A stretch of 64,000 bases of DNA, taken from the NCBI GenBank assembly GCA_025890175.1, contig JANPYM010000001.1:4696453-4760452 (forward strand). The letters run 5' to 3'. Within the stretch, counting starts at the first letter, position 1; every line of letters starts with the position of its first letter. Both the position numbers and the translations under genes were made by a program. Shown one piece after another: positions 1 to 10,516 of the stretch. The stretch comes from Ciborinia camelliae. Its lineage: Eukaryota > Ascomycota > Leotiomycetes > Helotiales > Sclerotiniaceae. Under the pieces are notes generated by a model that worked only from the letters and a program-made list of their open reading frames with translations, searched no databases and was not told the origin of the DNA.

Positions 1-2022
1 TTCCGCTACAATGAGGGTGATATGGTTCCAGGTTAAGCTCTTGTGTATGTATGTAAGGTATGTATTGTTTGAATACACCGGTGATATTGTCCTATTGATG
101 ACCAGACACGCTTCAAATTTGGGGGGGTTGCCGAATCCGGATATAGCAAATGCTTATTTTCGCAAGGACCTGAATGTTGAGTAACAGGATAAAAGTCCTG
201 ATAATAGTCCTGAGATATTGTTTGATAAATGGGGATGTGTGGTCATATATGCAATGATGCAATACTCCATTTTCCGGAAAAGGGCAAAATGTTTGAACGG
301 CGAATCTGGATGGCTCTTGGCTGTGTAGATAGTGGAATGGAGGATGGATGATGGATGATAGATCATGAAATAATGTACATACCTACCTGCCGAATGTTTG
401 GTGTTATACAAGGGCAAGAGATGGACGATACAGTTCTGCTGACAGCTGTCCCCAGGTCTCCAGACGAACTTTGTTTTTACCGGAATGAGAAAAAGTAAAA
501 GTGGAGGAAGTGAACTGTGAGCCTTGGAAGTTGGAAGTGGGAGTTTTTATGTGAGACCCTTTCCCTTTATTACTTCTTGCCTTTGGCTGGCCTTCGTTGT
601 GGCACGTTGAGAGAAGGACGGAAGTTGGTGTTTTAATGCTGTGCTGTTTGTTTTAGGCAAGGCAAGGTCACTCACTCGCTGTTGGGTTATTGTTTTGGCG
701 ACAGGAAAGGAAAGTGGTTGGCTTGGACAAGGAGGTTGAAAAACAATACTGTATCACCTACCTACTGAGTATATCCATATGTTTGTAAGGTTGTAATAAG
801 TCTTACCATCTGGGCAGTCTTACCATCGCCCGATGAGAGCCTTGGAGATAAATCAGACTTTAATACTACCCGTACCTAGAGAACGATGGCGGATCGCGTA
901 TGGATGAAATACGGAGCTCAAATCTATTCGATGATTGTGACTCGCAAAACTCACGAGACTCAACATCGTGACTGTCGACATAAATGGCATGCATGGACGG
1001 GCATGGTGCGATTCCAATTGTTCGAGACAGAGATAGGATTAAATAAGATATCGGGAAATTCCAAGCCATTTCCAACTCCTTCACCGCCACTCGCTCTTAT
1101 TTCTTCCTTTTTGAGAAAATTGGACTTGTGTTTATCGGAAGCTGGAGGATCAAAAGCAACAGCAATGCAGCACCAGCTTCCTATTCCTGAACAGCCAAAA
1201 CGCATATGACCAGTTTCTCGGATAGGTGAAAGGTTACTTGAAAAAGAGGCTCTGCTCGTACAAAATCCGTGTTTGTGTACATAGGTATGTGTACATATAT
1301 GAATGAATGAATATTACTTCAGCCCGATTGTGCAGTCAGCCTAATAAGTCCACATGAATCAAACGGCGGGTGGATGATCTTATGGACAGAATGGTAGGAC
1401 TGTAGATTATGTCTCTAGAAGCGGTAATAGTGAGGGAAATCAATAGATTGATCAAGTGCTTGGAGATCAAACATGAAAATAATCTTGAGCCCGAGAGTTT
1501 CCTCAAGACCATGCATGGTTGATTCGCAGTAGGAGGAATGAATGAATCGTACCTACACTAAGCACCAAGCACCAAGGACCAAGCACCAGGGACCACGAAT
1601 GAATCAGGGAATTCTAGCTTTTCGTGATTGGTGGGTAGGAAAACCAGTATAATATGTATCATTATAAGATTGTATCCGATATACTTGAATATATCAGGCT
1701 TCAAAGTTGGTTCAACTGTTGCTTCGATAAAAATAATCTGGATTGTAATATCGAGGTCGTTATGTACAAGTACGTACTATGCCCTGCATACCTAGTAGGT
1801 AAGAAAGATACAACTTTATCAATCGTTATCGATAAGGTTAAAGAATGGCAATCGCGGATCTTAGAGTATCTGGACTCCCCGGCTGTAGATAGTACCTAAA
1901 AAGTAGATAGTATCCGAGTTACCATCCATATGACAAGACTCCTATTACCTTACTTTACAATGATTTCCGTTACCTGAAACCTGCAAGTGCACCGGTACCT
2001 ACAGAGATTTACTTTCCGATGT

Positions 2023-2085
2023 TCAGATATTTAGATGTTTAAAATCCAGATGCTCAGATATTTAGATGTTTAGAATCCGGATGCT
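2023..2085. repeat. 31-bp tandem duplication
   Basis: Two adjacent copies of a 31-bp unit beginning TCAGATATTTAGATG start at 2023 and 2054 and differ at about two positions. It lies in intergenic DNA and has no evident function. Confidence 0.8.
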
Positions 2086-2598
2086 CAGATGCTCATATGT
2101 AAGACATTCCAGGTCTCCTTACTTGCTACCCTCATACGATAAGGTACATAACATAACATTGTCTGGGGACCTATTAACATATCATTCATTGCAGCTGAAG
2201 TATCTAGATAGGGTAGGTACTAGGTAGGTACTAAAGAAGGTAGAGTTAATTGATACCTACACTTTCAACAACTTGAGTGGTAGCCATCATATCTTGAATG
2301 GATTCGTTACATCCCGCTTACTCTTACTTGATCCATCCTACGATAGCCCATCCTATCCCATCCCATCCTATCTCGCTCGAAAAAGAACAGAGCAGAACGG
2401 AACAGTCAGCGGCATCCTCCAACAGTGCTCTTTTGCTCTTAGTGAAAGTGACTTTCAGTACCCTATATGTTATGATCTTATGTTTTCTTCTTTTGAATGC
2501 GAATTTGAGATTAATCTGCCACTAGCCGTCTATCCGTTACAATATCATTCCTTTTCTTCGCTATCCATTTCACGAATCACAATTGCTGGATACCTTGC

Positions 2599-2608
2599 TA
2601 TATAAATA
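2599..2608 (+). promoter_or_regulatory. Possible TATA box
   Basis: TATATAAATA is a strong match to a eukaryotic TATA element. The next coding start on this strand is at 3572, so if it serves that gene the 5' leader would be 0.9 kb unless an intron is removed from it. The link is inference. Confidence 0.3.
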
Positions 2609-3571
2609 GAGGTATTTGGTTTACCCGCCCGTTTGGAAAAAGGTCATCAGTCCTTACCTTACTTAGGTATTCTTTTTACTACCTAGGTACCTCCAGCTAC
2701 CTTTCATTTATTTAATTGCTTCACATTGTCATTCACCCCTCAAATGATTTATTCTTATTAATCAGAACGAACCTTGGAAGGAGGAGATGTGTCTCGGTAG
2801 CAGTCATTCTTATTATTATTCATAAAACCCAGTCCAAGACTCACCCAAAGCAAGCTACCTCCTACCTTACCTACCTAGATACCTACCTACATAAATAATC
2901 AAGTAAGGTTACGGTACCAGGTAAGATTTACATACCATACCATACCATACCTAGGTACCATACCTACCATACCACACCGTCAAAACTCGTCCTGTACCTG
3001 CCAATCCCAACTTTCCATTTCTGAGATCAACAATGGATAACTAACACCCGAATTACCTAGTTTGCAACCATCCACGCCTGCATCCACTGTTCAAGTCAGC
3101 TCCGCATCAATAATCAAACCCCCAATCCTCGCACCCCTCTCCCCCGCCCCGTCTGATCTACTTAACAGTTGCTCTTCTACTTCGTATCATTGTTCATATA
3201 TTTTATCATATTTATGGTTAATTTTTGACTACTCATTGAATCCATTTCCGAATCATTCGACATCCTTTTATGAAGTATCTGACCTCTTGACTGTCGACCG
3301 TACGAGTTCCTTCAATCAATTCGAACTATCCCCCCCACAGCCTTCTGTACGGCCTTGGTCTTGGTCTTGTCCTTGTTCATGCTGCTTCAAAGCTACACCA
3401 AGTACGAATAATAGTCAAGTCGAATGGATATTTAAGGACATCTACAATACTTGAAGAAGCACATTCCGCTGCATACATAATATTCAGCTATTCTTTACAA
3501 GAACTTGTCGAATATTTGGAGATTGATTCGAGTTTTGACCATCACAAGTCAGTGCGGGGTCGATAAGACAG

Positions 3572-5913
3572 ATGGATTATACGATGGACGATAACGATGT
3601 CGATATGCCATATGCGCCGCCTCTGGCCCAAGCTGCTGCCTCTCGATGTCCAACTCAGCCAGCTTCGCAGAATGGCATGCATACGGCCAACACACGGTAC
3701 CCACCACTTATGAATCCTTGGACGGGCTACAATATGACCCCTTCGGTGTATGGCGCTCCCAATATGCCACCAATTCCGTATGGTGGTCCAACTCCAAGTT
3801 ATACCGCAACTCAAGGCCTCATGCCAGGTTATAATGATCAGTACACACACTGGTCTCAGTCTCCGAGGCCTCGTGTTCAAAGCAATGCATATCCCAATTT
3901 TCAAGGTCCACAACATCAAAACCTAGAGCCATCGAGTAGTAGACCATCCCTACCCCCTCCTATAACTCCTGACTACCCTTGGTCGGGAGTCTGGCCTACT
4001 CCTCATAACCCTCTGGATATGTCACCTTTTGCCGAAGAAACCCCTGTAGCGGACAACAATAACTTCCAAAGAGTAGACTACATGGGAAATGGCAGAGCAA
4101 GGCTTTCAAGAGAACAAGGTAAACTCCCACTTCGATCATCTCATTCCTCCCTTTGAGGATTCTTTTATTCAGCACGTGGACATTTGATACGTGCTGAACA
4201 GTTTTGATATCAAACCACCAAGAAGCTGATATTCTTAAAATAGATGTACGAAGACTGGAACAAGAACGGCGGGCACGAAACACTCCTCAAGAAGCTAATA
4301 TGGAAGCTTGTGAGTACATCTAATTCTGTATTGAAACAGCCTGTAAACTTTATTGCCACTCTCTCAGTCGGCTTCCTATATCTACATCTTTGCTGCTTGG
4401 AAGATCATACAAGTCAATAGCTAGGAGGTGAAGACAGTTGACTAATAATGTTTTAGCAATGCAACCCCCTCTTAGTAATGCATCTTCCAATGCTCCAGTT
4501 CCTGCCAACAATCCGGAATGGGATCGGCCAAGTGCTAGGCAAGCACGGCGTTTGGCCGAAGTTAATCGCAGAGCAGATGCCCTTGATCGTGCCAGAAGAG
4601 ACTTGGATACGGACGAAGAAGATTTTGGACACAGCGATGATGATGAAAACTCTGATGGAATGATTAGTTATTCCGAATATCTTCAAATGGTGGAAGAAAA
4701 CACCTTGATTACTGCACTTCGTGGTCGTTTTGGAGGTGCTGACATGGGTAATAAGAGGATGCCATCGAAAGAATTTATGCACTCACTCGAGAGCCTGAAC
4801 CCTGATGATTTGTCAAAAGAAGAACGGAGTAAGTCCAGAACAAAGTTCCATCACCTCTTTTTCTGACCATAGCCAGGTTGTATGATTTGCTACAACGAAT
4901 TTGGCGTAAAAAACCCTGAAGGCGTGAGCGAACTGCCATTACGTATACCCAAGTGCAGGCATGTATTTGGAGCTATCTGTATTAAGAAATGGTTCAAGGA
5001 GAACGACAGCTGTCCATATTGTCGGGATAAAGTTCCCTCGGAATCTGCCAAGAAGGCATTCATGAGGCAATATCGCCAGGCTTTGCATAGTCATATGCGA
5101 GGTGAAATGCGAAGGCGTCAATTAACAGGTCGTCCTGCAGAAGCCGGTTCCCTCTATCCCGGGTACGTTCCAAATAGTCCTTCTCCGCAAAGTAGCTAAC
5201 GTGCGGGAAGCGCACTCAATCCAGAGGAATATCATGACATGTCTTTGGGCGATCGCACACTACCATCTTGGACAAGACCATCGACGACGGACGCAGCAGA
5301 AAGCCGACGTCGCCTTCTTAGAGGAAGAACTGGAAGCCATAGAGAAGCTCATCGTCCGAGTTCGATGGGCTCTGCAAGATTCTACTCTCCCACTTCACAA
5401 CTGCAAAATGAAGTTAGCCCTGCTCAAACACATACAAGGCAAAGTTCGAATTCGGAAGGGGTATCACCTGCGATAGCTGTGGGATCCACCACGACTAATG
5501 GTGACCGACAGCCAGCACCTCTCTCAGTCAACTCGTCGGGAAACTTTGCCGACTCGAATAGTTACCTGTCTCGAACAAACTCGGCAACCTTGAATAGTTT
5601 TATGTCTCCATCCGCACCTTCTTATTCTCAAAATAGACCGATCGCGTTCGGATCTATGAGAGCTTCAACATTCGATGCAACTCGGCACGAAACTCCCGCC
5701 CACTTTTACAATTTTCAGCCTCAAGTTTCCCAGCCTCAAGTTCCCCAGCAAGAAGATTCTGTTTCTCTTCAAAGGCAGCAACTAGCTATGCAACAACAGG
5801 ATGAACAATTTCAACAACAACTGCGCGAGCAGCGTCAGAGAGGCATGCAGAGAGAAATAGACATGGAGCAGCATGCCAATGGACAGCAGTTTCTTCCAGA
5901 TGAGAGAACGTAG
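3572..5913 (+). CDS. RING-finger protein, probable E3 ubiquitin ligase
   Basis: Five exons (3572-4118, 4244-4309, 4457-4828, 4877-5162, 5211-5913) join in frame to 657 residues. The four introns are GT..AG; CTAAC/CTAAT-like branch sites are seen in introns 2 and 4. A RING domain lies at about residues 330-377: Cys330-x2-Cys333, Cys355-x-His357, Cys363 and a closing Cys374-Pro-x-Cys377, followed by Arg. The usual ligand between His357 and Cys363 is Gly, as in some known RING variants. The first third is Pro/Tyr/Asn-rich and low in complexity. Residues 200-300 include an acidic DEEDFGHSDDDEN-type stretch. The C-terminal third is Ser-rich and ends in a Gln-rich, probably coiled segment. RING proteins with a lone C-terminal-half RING usually recruit an E2 enzyme; no substrate can be inferred. 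The ATG at 3572 is the first in the frame. A shorter model is possible if intron 1 is wrong. Confidence 0.85.
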
Positions 5914-7037
5914 GAGAAAACATTTCAACAAAACCGGATACCTATGGATACACCCCAATTTGCAGATATAACTATCCATCATCCACTTGAACTTTTTTCA
6001 TCGACTTTCCTTTGTCATCTCTTAAAACATCCATGCGCACATTGGATTCGATTGGGATATGTGGACCTGGCAGGCAAGGCGCACTGGCGAGGATAGGAGG
6101 GAGTCCGGGTTTGCACAGCAATCTGATCCAGGAATTTCTTGTGCGCCATCAGTTTTATGAAATTTCTTTCCTACGTATGGGAGCAGCGGTTGAGATGATG
6201 ATGATGGCGATGATAACAATCTCCCACTTTCCTGGTTGAGCCAGCGTTAATACATATAGGTTAGGTAGTCAGCGAATTAAAAAATAGCCGAATAAATTTT
6301 TGGCGATGTTTTCTGTAGATGAATGTGAAATATGTTGGTTCTTTTCGGTACCTAGTAGTAATTTAAGTAGGTGATTTTAGATCTAATCTTTTTTATCCAT
6401 TATTAGTTAATGGCCGCTTTACCTGCAGAATTTTTGTAGAGCGGGCAGGTTGTTAAAATCTGTTTACTGTACTGTACTCATTCGGTATATTTATTATATG
6501 GATATTCTTCATAATTATTAATTCTATCTATTATATAGGCACCTTAGATAGATACCTAAGTACCTAGGTAGGTAGGTAGGTAATGCCTTATCGTCTCATT
6601 ATGCAAGGCTGACAAGGCTGATTGATTCCATGGATCATAGGCATGGTAGATACTTGAGCGAAAGGCGGTGAATTGTGGAAATGTGGCAGAAAAAAAGTTT
6701 CCCGTCAAGGTTGGTTGTCTGTCGGCTGAACTGAACTGGACAAAACTATTTATTTATTCATTGGAAAATATTGGAATCTTTCACTGGGCTTTCTTAGAAC
6801 CTACCTCGTTCGGGAAAAAAGCGCGTGCCGTTGGTCGATCGTTCTAGCAAGAATTTATAGCAATATTTATATTTATATTCATTCCCGGTCTCATATTTCG
6901 GAATTTTTGAAAGTGCGGAGTGGAGGGCATCATACCTACCTAGGTTCTTGGTTAGGATAGGTTGTGTGGAACGGATATCATATAGAACTTTGGATTTGGA
7001 TTTATTGGGGTACTCGTTTACTCGTTTTCTCGTCGCC
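5914..7037. other. Intergenic, TAGG-repeat tract
   Basis: No gene is seen. A TAGG microsatellite (about 6561-6582) begins with the palindrome TACCTAGGTA. The second half should contain the promoter of the helicase gene. Confidence 0.6.
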
Positions 7038-9722
7038 ATGCCTGAGAAGGTTCTTATCAAGTTCAGCGATGATGCTGATGAGACGCCGAAGATTGTGAAG
7101 AGGACGGGGTCTTCTTCCAACGCCATTGCCAAACCCACGAAACAACATCAGCCGCCATCGCAGTCGCTATCGGCGAAATCTACGGGCACGAAACGTTTGA
7201 GAGATGGAAGTCCTAAATTGGATCCGAAGAGGAAGAGGTTGGCGGCGGTGTCGGATAAGGTCGCAAATGCAAATGGCGCCAAATTGATAAAGTTGTCGCA
7301 TGCGGAGGATGGAGAGGATGGAGAGGCAGGTCGGAAGGAGAGTAATAACCAAGCTGGAGTTTCCAATGGCGTGGGAAAGCAATCCAATGGGGCCAATGGA
7401 GTCAAATCCTCTGGAGACAAAAAAGAAGGACAGCGGGGACTAAGTCAAAGGTCTGGGGGTGGGTTCGACGGTGCCAAAAATGCGGTTCCAGATAGGCATC
7501 TACAAAGGACGGCCAGGGAACTTGAGCCATTTCGAAAATCGCTTCCGGTATACAAAAAAGTGCTTGATCTCAAAGCAGATTTGCGCAATAAGGATGTCCT
7601 TCTCTTAACCGCCGAAACTGGTTCCGGTAAAAGTACTCAATTACCACAATTTATACACGATGAGCCTTGGTGCAAAAAGCAGAAGGTAAAGGTCAAGAAC
7701 GCGGCGGGGCAAGAAGAGGAGATTTCAGTTGGTGGAGTGATTGCCATCACTCAACCTCGTCGTGTTGCAGCTATTACTTTGGCCCGTCGTGTTGCGGCCG
7801 AAATGGGATCCGCTCTTGGATATCAACGTACCAATACTCCTGGAAAGGTCGGTTATTCCGTTCGTTTCGATACCAATACACCTCTTGGAATGAAGATCAA
7901 ATTTGTTACTGAAGGTACCTTACTTCAAGAAATGGTCCATGATCCAAATCTCAGAAAATATAGCGCTGTCATTATTGATGAAATTCACGAGAGAGGTGTC
8001 GATGTAGATTTAATTTCTGGATTCCTTCGACAGATAGTTCACGGGGATAAGAAAGGTCGTGGTGGTATTCCATTGAAAGTCGTTATCATGAGTGCAACTC
8101 TTGACTTGGGAGGTTACGAGGCATTCTTTGCAAATCCTGGATCACATCCTAGTTATCAACCGGGGAATAACTATGGTTCGATATTTTCACCACATCTTGT
8201 TAATAACGAAAGAGTCATCGAGGCAGCCAAACCAATGCTAGCGGTAAAATCTGGAAAATCAGAGAAGACTGAATCTAAAGAAATACAAGATTCCGAAGGA
8301 TTAGACACTGGTGTCGCCATTGAGGAAGTTAAGGGTAGAAAATTCAAAGTTGAATTACACTACGACAAACCAGCCGACCCTAGCAATTACCAAGAAACTA
8401 TGTTCAAGAGGATTGCAAGTATACATGTTACGGAACCTCTTCCTGGAGATATACTAGTTTTCCTAGTTGGTCAGGAAGAAATCGAATATATGCAAACTAG
8501 ACTTGAGGCACTTGGTGAGTCGCTGAGCAAAGAAGTGCCAAGAATCAAGGTTATACCGTTGTATGGTGCTCTTCCGCCAGATGCCCAACAATTGGCTTTC
8601 GATCCAGTCAAGGAGCCTAGGACGAGGAAAATTGTATTGGCTACTAATATTGCGGAAACATCAGTAACAGTTCCTGGTGTTCGATATGTAGTCGATAGTG
8701 GTAAAGCTAAGGTCAAGAAGTACCGCACAAAGCTGGGAATGGAATCTTTGCTCGTTGTACCAATCTCCAAACAGTCTGCCCTTCAAAGAATGGGTCGTGC
8801 TGGTCGTGAGGCGGCTGGTAAATGTTGGAGAGCATACGGTAAAGATGAATACGAATCTTGGCTTCAGGACGAGATCCCTGAAATCCTCCGTTGCGATGTT
8901 TTAGAGGCTGTACTCAAGATGAAGGCTCGTGGAGTTCAAGATGTCATTAACTTTCCTCTTATGGATTCACCTGATGTCGAAGCTATGAAACATGCCATTT
9001 TCCAACTTAACGCCATGGGAGCTCTCGACGATGAAGGCAATCTAACCCCTGACGGTAAAAAAATGGCCAGCTTCCCTCTTCCCGCCGCCTACGGCCGAGC
9101 TCTCATTGCCTCCTCGTCACCTGAATTCGACTGCGTTCTCGACGCCATCGACGTCATCTCCCTCCTAACAGCCGACTCGGAAATCTTCATCCAACCCAAA
9201 TCCCAAGAACAAGAAGAGCAAGTCGACGCCAACCGTGCCGATATCATCCGTCGTGAAGGCGACCTCCTCACCTACCTAACCACCATGCAACGCTACGCCT
9301 CGGAAAACACCAACCGATTCCAATGGTGCCAGGCCCGCAACATCAGCGCGCGCGCCATGAAATCCGCCATGCTGAACCGCAAACAACTCCGACAACTGTC
9401 CGTCACCCACGGTCTCATCGACGCGCTCCCGCCGCCCGATCCCCAACCCTTCGAACCCGCCACCCCGGCGCGAGCAGAATGTTTGATCCGCGCCTTCTTG
9501 AGGGCGTTTGCGGATCGCACGGCCACGTTGGCGCCGGATGGTAGTTACGTGACGACCAAGGGGAAGAATGCCGTCGTGATTCATCCGCAGAGTGTGCTTT
9601 GGGGGAGGAAGATCGAGGCGATTATGTTTTTGGAAAATGTCTTTAGTACGAGGAATTGGGCGAAGAAGGTTAGTGCTGTGCAGGCGGATTGGGTGGTGGA
9701 GGCGCTAGGGGGGTGGATGTAG
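7038..9722 (+). CDS. DHR2: DEAH/DEIH-box RNA helicase, Dhr2-like
   Basis: One uninterrupted reading frame gives 894 residues from the ATG at 7038. The frame is open further upstream but offers no ATG. The first ~165 residues are Lys/Ser/Gly-rich and probably disordered. The helicase core follows: motif I AETGSGKST (about residues 192-200), motif II as DEIHER (about 313), motif III SAT (about 351), motif V TNIAETS and motif VI QRMGRAGR (about 583). The ratchet and OB-fold region continues to the C-terminus, as in DEAH-family enzymes. Overall length and the C-terminal half resemble yeast Dhr2, a nucleolar helicase needed for 18S rRNA maturation; assignment among Dhr2, DHX33 and Prp43-like members is inference. 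Codon use turns distinctly GC-rich after about 9050. The gene converges on APC2, with the two stop codons 794 bp apart. Confidence 0.92.
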   Translation: MPEKVLIKFSDDADETPKIVKRTGSSSNAIAKPTKQHQPPSQSLSAKSTGTKRLRDGSPKLDPKRKRLAAVSDKVANANGAKLIKLSHAEDGEDGEAGRKESNNQAGVSNGVGKQSNGANGVKSSGDKKEGQRGLSQRSGGGFDGAKNAVPDRHLQRTARELEPFRKSLPVYKKVLDLKADLRNKDVLLLTAETGSGKSTQLPQFIHDEPWCKKQKVKVKNAAGQEEEISVGGVIAITQPRRVAAITLARRVAAEMGSALGYQRTNTPGKVGYSVRFDTNTPLGMKIKFVTEGTLLQEMVHDPNLRKYSAVIIDEIHERGVDVDLISGFLRQIVHGDKKGRGGIPLKVVIMSATLDLGGYEAFFANPGSHPSYQPGNNYGSIFSPHLVNNERVIEAAKPMLAVKSGKSEKTESKEIQDSEGLDTGVAIEEVKGRKFKVELHYDKPADPSNYQETMFKRIASIHVTEPLPGDILVFLVGQEEIEYMQTRLEALGESLSKEVPRIKVIPLYGALPPDAQQLAFDPVKEPRTRKIVLATNIAETSVTVPGVRYVVDSGKAKVKKYRTKLGMESLLVVPISKQSALQRMGRAGREAAGKCWRAYGKDEYESWLQDEIPEILRCDVLEAVLKMKARGVQDVINFPLMDSPDVEAMKHAIFQLNAMGALDDEGNLTPDGKKMASFPLPAAYGRALIASSSPEFDCVLDAIDVISLLTADSEIFIQPKSQEQEEQVDANRADIIRREGDLLTYLTTMQRYASENTNRFQWCQARNISARAMKSAMLNRKQLRQLSVTHGLIDALPPPDPQPFEPATPARAECLIRAFLRAFADRTATLAPDGSYVTTKGKNAVVIHPQSVLWGRKIEAIMFLENVFSTRNWAKKVSAVQADWVVEALGGWM

Positions 9723-10516
9723 TGTCATGTGATGCGAGAGGAGAGGAGGGAGGGGAGGGGAGGGGAGAGAGGAAGAGGAAGAGAGTAGGAAATTGAGGGA
9801 TTTCATAGTGGAAATGAGTGGATAGATGGATGAGATAAATAAATAAATACCCCGTAATTAAGATGTGGAAGATGAAGCCAGCGAGGGAGATATATCTACA
9901 TAGTTTAGAGATGGATAAGCATCATCCCATCACATAACAACATCACGAATAAATACAACCTACCTACCCACCTAAAAAAATCAACTCAAATCTTCACCAT
10001 GCATGAAACCCAAACCCAAATCCAAATGCAAATCCAAACCTAAACTCAAACTCAAACTCGTTGGGAGTGGACACTGGACGAACAGGTGAACGGAGGAATA
10101 ATTATTAATCGATCTTGATTCTTATTAGGATCCCAAGGTAGGAAGGAGCTCACTGCGGGTAGGGGGGTGGGTGGGGATACCTAGGTAATTACCTCGTATA
10201 ATTATAGAATAAATGACATAAATGACATAAATGGCATAAATGTGCATTTCGAATTTTCGCCATGTGAGAAATTGAGGTTGAGGTTGAGGTTGTGTTTATG
10301 GGTTTGAAGAAATTGTAGATATGGATGTCTGTAGAAATGTAGATGTGTAGATATGGTATGGTATGGGATGGGATGGTATCATTAAAGTAAAGACCTTGTA
10401 TAAATAAATAATCTACTTGTTACTTACTACCCAGTACCTACCAATTTCCTTTCCCAATCTCCAAATCCTCCTCATCCTCTCACCTCTCCCCCCCCCCCCT
10501 CTGATCCACCCATCCC
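9723..10516. other. Convergent 3' intergenic region
   Basis: This lies between the 3' ends of the helicase and APC2 genes. It holds GGGGA-rich and CAAAC-rich simple repeats (10006-10060), one TACCTAGGTA palindrome (10178-10187) and a run of 12 cytosines (10488-10499). No gene is seen. Confidence 0.6.

Larger units (their letters stand above)
1..3571. other. Long intergenic region, no confident gene
   Basis: I find no reading frame here with recognisable protein character. The stretch is rich in short tracts of CTAGGTA and ACCTACC, a near-exact 31-bp tandem duplication (2023-2085), a run of ACCAAGC-like heptamers near 1559-1597, and CATACC repeats near 2935-2965. A good TATA-like sequence (TATATAAATA, 2599-2608) lies about 960 bases before the first gene's start codon. 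It could serve a long-leader transcript of that gene or an unrecognised non-coding transcript. Confidence 0.5.
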
